From: Helicovermis profundi
Lineage (GTDB): Bacteria > Bacillota > Clostridia > Peptostreptococcales > Acidaminobacteraceae
Assembly: GCF_033097505.1 (NCBI RefSeq)
Contig: NZ_AP028654.1
Span: forward strand, 1,260,001 to 1,324,000
Direction: 5' to 3'
Length of the DNA: 64,000 bases
A program made the position numbers and the translations under genes. How positions within the stretch are numbered: the first letter of the stretch is position 1; each line of letters starts with the position of its first letter. The notes below the pieces were generated by a model. That model was not told the origin of the DNA and did no database searches. It saw nothing but the letters and a program-made list of their open reading frames with translations. Shown one piece after another: positions 21,489-30,403 of the stretch.

Positions 21489-22802
21489 ATGTCACGAAAA
21501 ATCAGTTTAGGCTCTCTTGTAAAATCCAATACTGGTAAAAGATATTATTTAAAAGAAATGCTAGGTTTTGGTGGACAAGGTGAGGTTTTTAGGGTAACTT
21601 TTGAAAATAAAGAATACGCATTAAAATGGTACTATCCAAACATTGCTACAGAAAAACAATTTAATCTTATTAAAAAATTGATATCAATAGGACCTCCTAA
21701 TGATAATTTTCTTTGGCCAACTGAAATTGTTGTAGATTCAAGGTTCCATGGTTTTGGTTATATTATGAAAATTAGAGAAAATAGGTTTAAAGGAATCGTT
21801 GGTTTAATGAAAAGAAAAATTGAACCAAGTTTCTACACACTTATTCTTTCTGCTATTACAATGGTGGATAGTTTTGAGAAGCTTCATAAGAAAGATTTGT
21901 GTTATAGGGATATATCTTTTGGAAATTTATTTATTGATGAAAAAACGGGCGAGATATTAATTTGCGATAATGATAATATAACACACGAAAAACATGCAGA
22001 TAGAAGTATTCTAGGTACACCTAGATTTATGGCTCCTGAAATTGTAAGGGGAGATAGTTTGCCGAATGTTGAATCAGATTTATTTTCACTCGCGATTCTT
22101 TTATTTTATATGTTAATTGTTCACCATCCTTTAGAGGGTAAAGTTGAATCAACTATTAAGTGTTTCGATTTGCCTGCTATGAATAAATTATATGGTACAA
22201 ATCCGGTTTTTATTTTTGATCCTATGAATTATTCAAATAGACCAGTAAAGGGTATGCATGATAATGCTCTTGTATTTTGGAATATCTATCCTACCTATAT
22301 AAAAGAATCTTTTACTAAGATATTCACTAAAGGGCTCAAACCAAATAGCGGATTTAGAATTACTGAAAGAGAATGGAAAAATGTATTAATTAGATTAAAA
22401 TCGTCAATATATAAATGTTCATGTGGTGCAGAAAATTTTTATAATGCATTAGATTTCGAAAAGGGAAATAATAACCATTGTTGGAATTGTAATAGTAAAT
22501 TAAAAATTCCACCAAGAATTAAAATTAATGATAATATTGTAGTGTTAAGTGAAAACACTAAAATATATAAGCATACTCTTTATAAAGATGGAAAAATTGA
22601 CTATAAAAAAATTGTTGCAAAAGTAGTTGCTAATCCAGATGATAAAAGGAAGCTTGGAATTAGAAATTTATCAAAACAAGAATGGCTAGTAAAAACAATC
22701 GATGATAAAATTTTAAGTATAGATGATGGTTGGAGTATTAATATAGAAACTGTTTCTGAAGTGAAATTTACAGAGGGGATTGTTGGAAAAATTAGAATAT
22801 AA
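21489..22802 (+). CDS. Ser/Thr protein kinase with zinc-ribbon tail (TerY-P-type triad)
   Basis: The 437-residue protein has an N-terminal kinase fold: glycine loop GFGGQGEVFRV, ATP lysine in YALKWYY, catalytic YRDISFGNLFID, metal motif reading DND instead of DFG, and MAPEIV. Around residues 310-340 a CSC...CWNC cluster resembles a zinc ribbon. A short beta-rich tail follows. It has no transmembrane segment, unlike PknB. Together with the next two genes (VWA and PP2C) it matches the kinase/VWA/phosphatase triads described for TerY-associated stress systems. Confidence 0.88.
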   Translation: MSRKISLGSLVKSNTGKRYYLKEMLGFGGQGEVFRVTFENKEYALKWYYPNIATEKQFNLIKKLISIGPPNDNFLWPTEIVVDSRFHGFGYIMKIRENRFKGIVGLMKRKIEPSFYTLILSAITMVDSFEKLHKKDLCYRDISFGNLFIDEKTGEILICDNDNITHEKHADRSILGTPRFMAPEIVRGDSLPNVESDLFSLAILLFYMLIVHHPLEGKVESTIKCFDLPAMNKLYGTNPVFIFDPMNYSNRPVKGMHDNALVFWNIYPTYIKESFTKIFTKGLKPNSGFRITEREWKNVLIRLKSSIYKCSCGAENFYNALDFEKGNNNHCWNCNSKLKIPPRIKINDNIVVLSENTKIYKHTLYKDGKIDYKKIVAKVVANPDDKRKLGIRNLSKQEWLVKTIDDKILSIDDGWSINIETVSEVKFTEGIVGKIRI

Positions 22803-22820
22803 TTTTAAGGAGTTGAATAT

Positions 22821-23537
22821 ATGGATATTGTTAGACCTGGTGGTGAATTAGCAACTAGACCACTTCATTTTATATGGATAGCTGATTGTTCTACATCTAT
22901 GAAATATAATGGGAAAATGGATGCACTTAATAAAGCGATAAGAGAAGCAATTCCTCATATGGCAAGAGTTGCTGAAGAAAATCCTAACGCTGAAGTGTTG
23001 GTAAGAGCAATAAGCTTTTCTTCAGGTGCCACGTGGCATGTAAAAGAAGCAACAAGAATTGATGAATTTGAGTGGAATGATTTAGTAGCTCACGGAATTA
23101 CTGATATGGGTAAAGCCTTTGAACTTCTTTCAGAAGAACTTAGAATGCCTCCAATGAGCGATAGAGCACTTCCGCCCGTTTTAGTACTTATAACAGATGG
23201 ACAACCAACCGACGAGTACAAAAGTGAACTTGATAAATTACTTAAATTGCCTTGGGGAACAAAAGCAGTGAGACTCGGTATCGCAATCGGTAAAGCAACA
23301 AATAATAGAGTTATTAAAGAGTTTATTGCAAATGATGAATTAAAAGTGCTTCAGGCAGAAAATGCAAGTGAATTAGTTGAATATATAAAATGGGCTTCAA
23401 CTGTTGTTCTTAAGTCTGCTTCTTCACCAGCTTCACAATCAGAGGATTCAATTACAGCTAATTCTAATGTTACTATACCGAATATGCCGGAAGAATTTTG
23501 GAATTCAGAAGATATTAGCGTTGGAGATGTTTGGTGA
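22821..23537 (+). CDS. VWA-domain protein, TerY-like
   Basis: The 238-residue protein is a single von Willebrand A domain with an intact metal site: DCSTS (DxSxS), the Thr in GITDMGKAF and Asp in LITDGQPTD. TerY proteins of this size occur with a kinase and a PP2C phosphatase. The adapter presumably binds one of them or a target in a metal-dependent way. It lies 18 bases after the kinase gene, and its TGA stop overlaps the ATG of the phosphatase gene, indicating coupled translation. Confidence 0.9.
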   Translation: MDIVRPGGELATRPLHFIWIADCSTSMKYNGKMDALNKAIREAIPHMARVAEENPNAEVLVRAISFSSGATWHVKEATRIDEFEWNDLVAHGITDMGKAFELLSEELRMPPMSDRALPPVLVLITDGQPTDEYKSELDKLLKLPWGTKAVRLGIAIGKATNNRVIKEFIANDELKVLQAENASELVEYIKWASTVVLKSASSPASQSEDSITANSNVTIPNMPEEFWNSEDISVGDVW

Positions 23538-24328
23538 TGGAAAAATATGCCTATGCAAGTGTTATTGGGAATTCACATACAATAAAAAATATTAAAAATC
23601 AGGATTCAATTAAAGTAATTGATAAAACTAAATATTTTATTTCATCTATAGCAGATGGACATGGAAGTAATATTTGTTTTAGAAGCGATATTGGATCAAG
23701 TTTTGCCGTAGAAAGTGCCAATATAATTATTGAAAGACAAGTAGCACTATTAAATAAAGAAAACATTGACAAAGAAAAAATAACAATTGAAATAACAAAT
23801 GAATGGTATAAAAGAGTAAAAAAGCATCTAGAAAATAATCCAATAAAAGATGAAGATATAAAAGATTTTAATAAATTAGAATTGAAAAAAATTGAAAAAA
23901 ATGATTTGCTTATATACGGCTCAACTTTAATGTCATTGATAATAACTAAAAATTATATACATGTACTTAATATTGGTGATGGTGAATTACTTCTTAAAAA
24001 GAAAGGCGAAGTAAAAACGGAATCTCTAAATAAAAGTGTTAATAGGATTGGAAATGATACTGAAAGTTTGTCTCTTAAAAATTCACATAAATATTTTAAT
24101 TATATGAGTATGGATAAAGAAAGTGTTAATGCGATATTAATGACTACGGATGGTTATCCAAATTCTTTTAAAAATGAAAGAGGTTTTATTAAAGTAATTG
24201 ATGATTTAATTGATATTGAAAAAGAACATGGAATGTTTATTATAGAAAAGAATCTATCGTTTTGGCTTGAAGATACTACCAAACATGGCAGTGGTGATGA
24301 TATTACAGTTTGTTTTATTATTTTGTAA
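23537..24328 (+). CDS. PP2C-type Ser/Thr phosphatase
   Basis: The 263-residue protein has PP2C metal motifs: SIADGHGSN, NIGDGELLL, TTDGYPNSF and SGDDITVCFI. It presumably reverses phosphorylation by the kinase two genes upstream. ATG 23537 overlaps the VWA stop codon (TGATG), so two upstream in-frame starts (TTG, GTG) are less likely. The coupled kinase-VWA-PP2C order supports one signalling unit. No receptor or membrane segment is visible in any of the three. Confidence 0.9.
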   Translation: MEKYAYASVIGNSHTIKNIKNQDSIKVIDKTKYFISSIADGHGSNICFRSDIGSSFAVESANIIIERQVALLNKENIDKEKITIEITNEWYKRVKKHLENNPIKDEDIKDFNKLELKKIEKNDLLIYGSTLMSLIITKNYIHVLNIGDGELLLKKKGEVKTESLNKSVNRIGNDTESLSLKNSHKYFNYMSMDKESVNAILMTTDGYPNSFKNERGFIKVIDDLIDIEKEHGMFIIEKNLSFWLEDTTKHGSGDDITVCFIIL

Positions 24329-24346
24329 AATTAGTGGGGAAGTAAA

Positions 24347-26140
24347 ATGGGTTACATATTTTTAGTTTTATATTTATGCTTTTTGGTTAGCTTAAGTGAA
24401 TTTCTTTATAGAGGTAAATACACATTAAATTGGATTAAAAACCATGGTAATTCTTTTATATTTACTTTTATTACTCTTTTGTTACTATTTATTATGATTG
24501 ATGTTTTAATATTAAATGCAGTTATTAGTTTAATATTAATTAGCTCTTTTTATCTAATTATATCAATAATTAATAAAAACAAAATTAGTTATAGAGGTGA
24601 TCCGCTTTTCCCTTGGGATTTTGAAATAAGTAAAGAATCGCGTGATATGCTAAAAACATTTGGTGATAAAAATATGATTATGGATATTACACTTGTTGTT
24701 ATAAATATATCTCTTATATTCGTTTTTAGAAATGTTTTTTATAATTTAATAATTTTAAAAAATATGAGAGTGGTGTTCTTTTTAATTTCTATATTATTAT
24801 TATGTAAATTTTATGTTTTCCCAAACAAAAAAATTCAAAATAAAGTTTTTAAATTAGAAGAAAATATTTTTGAACTTCAAGATAAAAGTTTTTACAATTT
24901 AGGTGTTTTAATTTTTTTACTTAAAAATATTAAAAGTAAAAAAATTGAGATTCCTAGTAATTATTCTAAAAAAACAGTAAATAAAATAGTACATAATAAT
25001 TTTGCAAAAGAAGAAACAGTAAATAAAAAAACAAATGTTGTTTCTAAGAATAGAAAAAAGAAGAATCCTAATGTTATAATTATAATGAATGAATCATTTT
25101 GGGATCCGAGTTTAATTAAGAATTTAAAATTTAGTAAAGATCCTATACCAACTTTGAGAAATCTAAAAAAAGAATATACTAATGGATATATTGCATCACC
25201 AGAATTTGGTGGAGGAACTAGTAATATAGAATTTGAAATTCTTACAGGGTGCAATATGAGCTTTTTACCAACAGGTACTATGGCTTTTAATAGTTATCTA
25301 AAAAGAAATACAGAATCATTAGCAAGTATTTTTTCTAAAAAAGGTTACGAAACAATAGCTGTTCATTCTTATAAAAAGTGGTTTTGGAATAGAGAAGAAG
25401 CTTACACAAAAATGGGATTTGATAAATTTGTAAGTGTTGATGATTTTGTAAAGCCTGTTAAAAAGGGGCTTTATGTTTCTGATAGTGAATTTGTAAGAAA
25501 AGTTATAGAAGAAAAAGAAAACAGTCTAAAACCGGTATTTATTTATGGTATTTCTATGCAAAATCATGGACCGTATAATTATAAAAGGTATGAAAATTTA
25601 GAAATTGATATTACAAATGCTAAAGATAAAAAGCGATTAGAAGAATTTAAAATATATACGCAGGGAGTCTATGATGCAGATAAAAGTTTAAATGAATTAA
25701 TTGATTATTTTTCTTCTAAAGAAGAAGAAACAATAATAGCGTTTTTAGGTGACCATTTACCTATGATAGGTAAAAATTTTGAATTCTATAAAGAAAATGG
25801 TTTTTTGAGTTCAAAAGTTCTAGCAAATTTTACAAATGAAGAGAGAAAGAAAATTCAAAGTGTCCCATTTGTTATATGGTCGAATTTTGAATCAAAAAAA
25901 GAGAAAATAGACTTAATAAGTCCATCATTTTTAGGCGCTTATATACTTAACTGTGCAAATATTGAAAAAACAACATATTTTGACTATATTTATAATTTAT
26001 CAAGAAAAATGCCTGTGGTAACAAAGCGATTTTTTTGCGAAAATCATGCTAAATATGTTAATGAATTAAATGATTATAGTATAATTCAATATGATAAATT
26101 ATTTGGAGAGAATTACATACAAGAAGCCATGCTTTACTAG
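24347..26140 (+). CDS. LtaS-like phosphoglycerol transferase (sulfatase family)
   Basis: The 597-residue protein has about five N-terminal membrane helices (to about residue 160) and an extracellular sulfatase-fold domain. Motifs include IIIMNESFWD, the putative Thr nucleophile in FGGGTSNIEFE, SMQNHGPYNY and AFLGDHLPM. The family makes lipoteichoic acid or transfers phosphoglycerol to surface glycans. It follows the phosphatase gene by 18 bases, so an envelope polymer enzyme appears to be expressed with a kinase/phosphatase module. Exact product is uncertain. Confidence 0.9.
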   Translation: MGYIFLVLYLCFLVSLSEFLYRGKYTLNWIKNHGNSFIFTFITLLLLFIMIDVLILNAVISLILISSFYLIISIINKNKISYRGDPLFPWDFEISKESRDMLKTFGDKNMIMDITLVVINISLIFVFRNVFYNLIILKNMRVVFFLISILLLCKFYVFPNKKIQNKVFKLEENIFELQDKSFYNLGVLIFLLKNIKSKKIEIPSNYSKKTVNKIVHNNFAKEETVNKKTNVVSKNRKKKNPNVIIIMNESFWDPSLIKNLKFSKDPIPTLRNLKKEYTNGYIASPEFGGGTSNIEFEILTGCNMSFLPTGTMAFNSYLKRNTESLASIFSKKGYETIAVHSYKKWFWNREEAYTKMGFDKFVSVDDFVKPVKKGLYVSDSEFVRKVIEEKENSLKPVFIYGISMQNHGPYNYKRYENLEIDITNAKDKKRLEEFKIYTQGVYDADKSLNELIDYFSSKEEETIIAFLGDHLPMIGKNFEFYKENGFLSSKVLANFTNEERKKIQSVPFVIWSNFESKKEKIDLISPSFLGAYILNCANIEKTTYFDYIYNLSRKMPVVTKRFFCENHAKYVNELNDYSIIQYDKLFGENYIQEAMLY

Positions 26141-26160
26141 CATGGCTTCTTGTATGTAAT
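26112..26160. terminator. Bidirectional terminator with 21-bp stem
   Basis: The arms 26112-26132 and 26140-26160 are perfectly complementary around a 7-base loop; the left arm contains the last codons of the LtaS-like gene and the loop its stop. It separates this operon from the convergent hemerythrin gene. Confidence 0.85.
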
Positions 26161-26177
26161 TTTAATTCAAGAGGAAA

Positions 26178-26594
26178 TTATAAATCGTGAAATTCTTTTA
26201 AATAATCAACGTATTTGTGGTCTTCACCAAGTATATGCTCTTTGATCCAAACCAAAAGGTAGTTATAAAGGAATATTATATCAAGTGCAGTAACTTCTTT
26301 TTTTTCAAGTTTCTTAATTTCATTTTCTACTTCATTAGTAAAATTATTATGAACTTTTTTATGTTCTTTTAAAAAAGGGTAATTAACTTTTTGCATTAAT
26401 TCTTCTTCTGTTGAAAAATGTACTTTTACATATTCAGATAAAGTGTTAAGTGTTTCTGGCAAAACTTCTTTATAATTGTATTTTTTTGAAAAGTCTTCAA
26501 GTTCACCTATTAAGTTAAGTAATATTTTGTGTTGTTCATCAATTGCTTTGATTTTTACTGAATATTTTTCTTCCCATTTTATTGACATACACAT
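26178..26594 (-). CDS. Bacteriohemerythrin
   Basis: The roughly 136-residue four-helix protein carries the di-iron ligands of hemerythrins: His in AIDEQHKILL, HFSTEEELM (HxxxE), LKEHKKVH and a C-terminal HILGEDHKY. Such proteins bind O2 and can protect anaerobes from oxidative or nitrosative stress. Two starts are possible, ATG 26594 or ATG 26588; the ribosome site AAAGGA suits the second better. It is a single gene facing a 250-base AT-rich intergenic stretch without other recognised features. Confidence 0.93.
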   Translation of the reverse strand: MCMSIKWEEKYSVKIKAIDEQHKILLNLIGELEDFSKKYNYKEVLPETLNTLSEYVKVHFSTEEELMQKVNYPFLKEHKKVHNNFTNEVENEIKKLEKKEVTALDIIFLYNYLLVWIKEHILGEDHKYVDYLKEFHDL

Positions 26595-26845
26595 CGCATC
26601 CTTTAATTTATTTTATATTCATATATACCATATTTGTGAGCTTTAAAACTTTTTATTGAATATTATTAATTATTTTTTCAATACTGTTAATTTTGTTTTT
26701 GCTATTTGATTGTTTAAAAAAACAAGTATGAAATATTAAAAAAAATTAATAATTTATACTTATTAAATATATATATTTAGGTAAAAAATATTATAAAATG
26801 TGAGTAGATACATATAAAAAAAATTTTATTGCTTAAGGAGGCAAA

Positions 26846-28543
26846 ATGAACAAATTTAATGATTTTATATATGAAAAACTTGATATGGAAAGTATTAAAG
26901 TTGAGTTTGAAAAATTGGTAGACAAATTTACTAACTCTTCAACTTTTACTGAACAAAGTAATGTTTTTGAAAAAATAAATGACCAAAGAAATCATATTGA
27001 AACAATGATGACTTTAGTGTCTATTAGGCATTCAATTGATACTACGGATGAATTTTATGATAAAGAAAATGATTTTATGGATGAATTCGGTCCTGAAATT
27101 GAAGAGATGCAAAATAAATTTTATTCAGCATTAGTTGAGTCAAAATTCAGAAAAGAACTTGAAGAAAAATGGGGTAAACATTTGTTTTCAATTGCTGATA
27201 TGCAATTAAAAGTATTTGATTCTTCAATAATTGAAGATTTGAAAAATGAAAATAAATTAGTAAGTGAATATATGAAACTTCTTGCTAGTGCAAAAATTTT
27301 GTTTGATGGTGAGGAGAGAAATCTTTCTCAAATGACTCCATATGCACAAAGTGTAGAACGTAATATTAGAAAAGACGCACATGCATGTGTTAGTAAGTTT
27401 TTTTTAGAAAATGAATCTGATTTTGATAGAATTTTTGATAAACTTGTTAAAACAAGAAACGAAATTGCAATAAAGTTAGGCTATAAGAATTATGTTGAAC
27501 TTGGTTATTTAAAACTTCTTAGAAGTGATTATGATGCTGAAATGGTTAAAAATTACAGAAAGCAGGTTTATGAAAATATTGTTCCACTTTCAAATGAGTT
27601 AAGAAAAAGACAAGAGAAAAGATTGAAAGTTGATAAACTTATGCATTATGATATTAATTTAAATTTTCTTTCTGGAAATGCAACGCCAAAAGGGAGTCCA
27701 GAGTGGATTATTGATAATGGTAAAAAAATGTATACAGAAATGTCTGAAGAAACAGACGAATTTTTTAATTTTATGAATGATCATAAATTAATGGATTTAG
27801 AAACTAAAAAAGGAAAAGCGAATGGAGGGTATTGTACATTTGTTAGTGATTATAAAGCTCCGTTTATTTTTTCTAATTTTAATGGTACCTCAGGAGATGT
27901 CGATGTATTGACACATGAAGCAGGTCACGCTTTTCAAGTTTACTCTAGTAGAAATTATGAAATACCAGAATATATTTGGCCAACTTTAGAGGCATGTGAA
28001 ATTCACTCAATGAGTATGGAGTTTTTTGCATGGCCTTGGATGAATTTATTTTTTGAAGAAGATACAGAAAAGTATAAATTTGACCATTTAACAGGTGCGC
28101 TTTTATTTATACCTTATGGAGTTACAGTAGACGAATTCCAACATTGGGTTTACGAAAATCCAAACGTTACTCCAAAAGAAAGAAAAGAAAAATGGAGAGA
28201 AATAGAGAAAAAGTATCTTCCGTATAAAGATTATAGTAGTGATGAATTTCTAGAAAATGGTGGATTTTGGTTTAGACAAGGGCATATTTTTGCAAATCCA
28301 TTTTACTATATTGATTACACTTTAGCTCAAATTTCCGCTTTTGAATTTTGGAATAAATCAAATATTGATAGAGAAAAAGCGTGGAGTGATTATTTGAAAC
28401 TTTGTAAACTTGGTGGTAGCAAGTCTTATCTTGAACTTGTTAAAGAAGCAAATTTAGTTAATCCTTTTATTGATGGTTCAATTGCAAAAATTATTAAACC
28501 GATAGAACAATGGATTGAAAATATTGATGATAGCAAGTTTTAA
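26846..28543 (+). CDS. M3-family oligoendopeptidase
   Basis: The 565-residue zinc metallopeptidase contains the M3 signature THEAGHAF near residue 355 with the downstream Glu in PTLEACEIHSMSMEFF. Length and the C-terminal region match the PepF-related M3 oligoendopeptidases that cut short peptides in the cytoplasm. The AAGGAGG ribosome site is strong. It fits with the PepV-like dipeptidase in a peptide-fermenting lifestyle. A small membrane protein gene follows 23 bases downstream. Confidence 0.93.
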   Translation: MNKFNDFIYEKLDMESIKVEFEKLVDKFTNSSTFTEQSNVFEKINDQRNHIETMMTLVSIRHSIDTTDEFYDKENDFMDEFGPEIEEMQNKFYSALVESKFRKELEEKWGKHLFSIADMQLKVFDSSIIEDLKNENKLVSEYMKLLASAKILFDGEERNLSQMTPYAQSVERNIRKDAHACVSKFFLENESDFDRIFDKLVKTRNEIAIKLGYKNYVELGYLKLLRSDYDAEMVKNYRKQVYENIVPLSNELRKRQEKRLKVDKLMHYDINLNFLSGNATPKGSPEWIIDNGKKMYTEMSEETDEFFNFMNDHKLMDLETKKGKANGGYCTFVSDYKAPFIFSNFNGTSGDVDVLTHEAGHAFQVYSSRNYEIPEYIWPTLEACEIHSMSMEFFAWPWMNLFFEEDTEKYKFDHLTGALLFIPYGVTVDEFQHWVYENPNVTPKERKEKWREIEKKYLPYKDYSSDEFLENGGFWFRQGHIFANPFYYIDYTLAQISAFEFWNKSNIDREKAWSDYLKLCKLGGSKSYLELVKEANLVNPFIDGSIAKIIKPIEQWIENIDDSKF

Positions 28544-28566
28544 AGTATAATAATTAGGAGGAATTT

Positions 28567-28758
28567 ATGGCTATTTTAGGTATAATATTATTTTGCTTAT
28601 TTATTACAATTTACGTTCTTGCTTTTTCAGCTCCAAATTTTATTCCTTTAGTATTATTTTTTATAGCTATAGATATTGTTATTATTTTTGTTTTAGTTTT
28701 AAGAGATAGAATTAAACATAAAAAGGAGGAAGATAAAGATGATTATAGTCAATACTGA
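28567..28758 (+). CDS. Small two-helix membrane protein
   Basis: This 63-residue protein is not recognised. Two hydrophobic segments (about 2-20 and 24-46) precede a charged tail, RDRIKHKKEEDKDD. The ribosome site AGGAGG is good, and the 3' end overlaps the next gene, whose ribosome site lies inside it. It may anchor or assist the YbjQ-like protein; that is inference from the overlap. Confidence 0.65.
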   Translation: MAILGIILFCLFITIYVLAFSAPNFIPLVLFFIAIDIVIIFVLVLRDRIKHKKEEDKDDYSQY

Positions 28759-29059
28759 TTTTATTGCAAATAATGTTATTGTTGAGACTTTAGGAGTAGT
28801 ACAAGGAAGTACAATAAGGTCGAAAAATATTGGTAAAGATATATTGTCGGGTTTTAGGACTATAGTTGGTGGTGAACTTAGTGAATATACTGAAATGTTA
28901 ACTGAAGCAAGACAAATAGCTGTTCAAAGAATGGTAAAAGTTGCTGAGGAAATGAATGCGGATGCAATTATTAACTTAAGGTTTGCAACTAGTGCAGTAA
29001 TGCAAGGGGCTGCAGAAATATTAGCCTATGGAACTGCGGTTAAGATAGAGAAAAAATAA
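28739..29059 (+). CDS. YbjQ/UPF0145-family protein
   Basis: The 106-residue protein matches the YbjQ (DUF74) family: GVVQGSTIRSKNIGKDI near residue 20, YTEMLTEARQIAVQRM, and NADAIINLRF. These proteins form pentamers and have been called heavy-metal binding, but a function is not firmly established. It overlaps the preceding small membrane gene by 20 bases and uses an AAGGAGG site inside it. A terminator follows. Confidence 0.9.
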   Translation: MIIVNTDFIANNVIVETLGVVQGSTIRSKNIGKDILSGFRTIVGGELSEYTEMLTEARQIAVQRMVKVAEEMNADAIINLRFATSAVMQGAAEILAYGTAVKIEKK

Positions 29060-29066
29060 TATATAA

Positions 29067-29124
29067 TAAAATCAGCAAAAGTCTTCGTAAATATAAATTA
29101 CGCTAGACTTTTGTTTTGATTTTA
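29067..29124 (+). terminator. Terminator after ybjQ-like gene
   Basis: An interrupted stem, CAAAAGTCT with AGACTTTTG plus outer AAAATCA/TGATTTT pairs, ends in a T run. Confidence 0.75.
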
Positions 29125-29156
29125 CTGCGAAAAAAGTTATAATATAATTAAAATTC

Positions 29157-29292
29157 ATCCGATGCCTTAGAGTTCTAATACCCCCACTACTTAAAAAAGT
29201 GGGGGATAAAGAACTCTAAAAAGGCCCTGGATTATGTTTTCTAAGATTCAGTGGGAGTAAAAAACCCCCCTGAATCCAAGAAATTCATTTAT
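29157..29292 (+). repeat. Left 136-bp inverted repeat flanking the FAH-family gene
   Basis: This block is repeated in inverted orientation at 30205-30340. By eye I count 13 mismatches in an ungapped 136-base alignment, about 90% identity. It begins ATCCGATGCC and contains two internal hairpins, one around TTAGAGTTCT/AGAACTCTAA with a C/G-rich core, the other around CTAAGATTCAG. In this left copy the second hairpin is partly decayed. It ends 15 bases before the gene start, right at the ribosome site. Confidence 0.92.
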
Positions 29293-29307
29293 AAAGGGAG
29301 TGTGTTC

Positions 29308-30204
29308 ATGTATTTTTGTACGTATAATTACAAAGAAGTTGAAGAGGTGGGAATTTTAGATGATTCTAAAACTCGTGTTATTTCTTTAAATGAAATTTTA
29401 ATAAATTTAAACTATGAAAAAGTTAGTTCGATGAATGATTTTATTGATAAATATGATGAAAATACGATTATTCAATTAAAACGTAATTTGAAAGAAAATA
29501 AATTTACATATTTATCGCTTGATGATATAAAATTATGTGCACCAATTCCTTATCCTAAAAGAAATATAATTTGTTTAGGAAAAAACTATATAGATCATGC
29601 AAATGAAATTGCAGGATTACCAGGCGCGGATAATGAAATTCCGAGATTTCCTATATATTTTTCTAAATTAGCATTTCCAGCAATTGGTCAAAATGATATT
29701 ATATTAAACCATAAGATTATTACTGATAAAATTGATTATGAAGTGGAACTTGCTATAATTATAGGAAAAGATGGAATTAATATAAAAAAAGAAAACGTAG
29801 AAGAATATATTTTTGGATATACAATAATTAATGATATTTCAGCAAGAAATTTGCAAAGAAAACATAGCCAGTGGTTTAGAGGAAAAAGTCTAGAGACATT
29901 TTGTCCTATGGGACCATATATTGTTTGTAAAAGCCAAATACCTTTTCCTGTTGAATTAGATATTAAATGTTCAATTAACGGTGAATTAAGGCAAAATTCA
30001 AATACTAGAAATCTAATATTTGATATTTCGTATATTATTTCTGATTTATCTAAAGGAATGAAGCTTAAAAAAGGTGATATTATAATAACAGGAACACCTG
30101 CAGGAGTTGGCTTAGGGTTTAAGCCATATAAAATGCTACATTCTGGAGATGTTATTGAAAGCTATATTGAAAAAATTGGAACGCTTATAAATTATATTGA
30201 ATAG
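29308..30204 (+). CDS. Fumarylacetoacetate hydrolase-family protein
   Basis: The 298-residue protein has the FAH-fold C-terminal domain: ICLGKNYIDHANE, the metal ligands in DYEVELAIIIGKDG, FGYTIINDISARN, FRGKSLETFCPMGPY and GDIIITGTPAGVGLG. Members are acylpyruvases, decarboxylases or hydratase/isomerases of catabolic pathways; the substrate cannot be told. ATG 29308 follows a GGGAG site. The gene lies alone between two 136-bp inverted repeats, with its stop codon touching the right repeat, so it may have moved as a cassette. Confidence 0.92.
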   Translation: MYFCTYNYKEVEEVGILDDSKTRVISLNEILINLNYEKVSSMNDFIDKYDENTIIQLKRNLKENKFTYLSLDDIKLCAPIPYPKRNIICLGKNYIDHANEIAGLPGADNEIPRFPIYFSKLAFPAIGQNDIILNHKIITDKIDYEVELAIIIGKDGINIKKENVEEYIFGYTIINDISARNLQRKHSQWFRGKSLETFCPMGPYIVCKSQIPFPVELDIKCSINGELRQNSNTRNLIFDISYIISDLSKGMKLKKGDIIITGTPAGVGLGFKPYKMLHSGDVIESYIEKIGTLINYIE

Positions 30205-30340
30205 ATAAATGAATTTCTAAGATTCAGAGGGAGTTTTTACTCCCTCTGAATCTTAGAAAACATAATCCAGGGCCTTTTTAGAGTTCTTTATCCCCAATTT
30301 TTTTAAGAAGTGGGGGATAAAGAACTCTAAGGCATCGGAT
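30205..30340 (-). repeat. Right 136-bp inverted repeat flanking the FAH-family gene
   Basis: This is the inverted partner of 29157-29292. It starts on the base after the TAG of the FAH-family gene. Both internal hairpins are well kept: 30214-30259 has 20-bp perfect arms, and 30278-30330 pairs TTAGAGTTCTTTATCCCC with its complement. It ends in GGCATCGGAT. No target-site duplication is obvious outside the repeats. Confidence 0.92.
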
Positions 30341-30349
30341 AAACAAAAA

Positions 30350-30382
30350 AATCAAACAAAAGTATATTTTGTTTGATTTTTT
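30350..30382. terminator. Terminator near the flavin reductase end
   Basis: AATCAAACAAAA and TTTTGTTTGATT form a perfect 12-bp stem followed by T residues; A residues flank the other side, so it may serve both strands. Confidence 0.7.
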
Positions 30383-30403
30383 CTATAATTGACTTTAAAT
30401 GAA

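Noticed and set aside
23404-23595. A plus-strand frame overlapping the end of the VWA gene and the start of the PP2C gene.
   Set aside because: It is in a different frame from both supported genes and lacks a ribosome site or similarity.
26595-26845. The 251-base AT-rich gap before the M3 peptidase gene considered for an sRNA or riboswitch.
   Set aside because: No stable hairpin or known riboswitch core is visible; it probably holds only divergent promoters.
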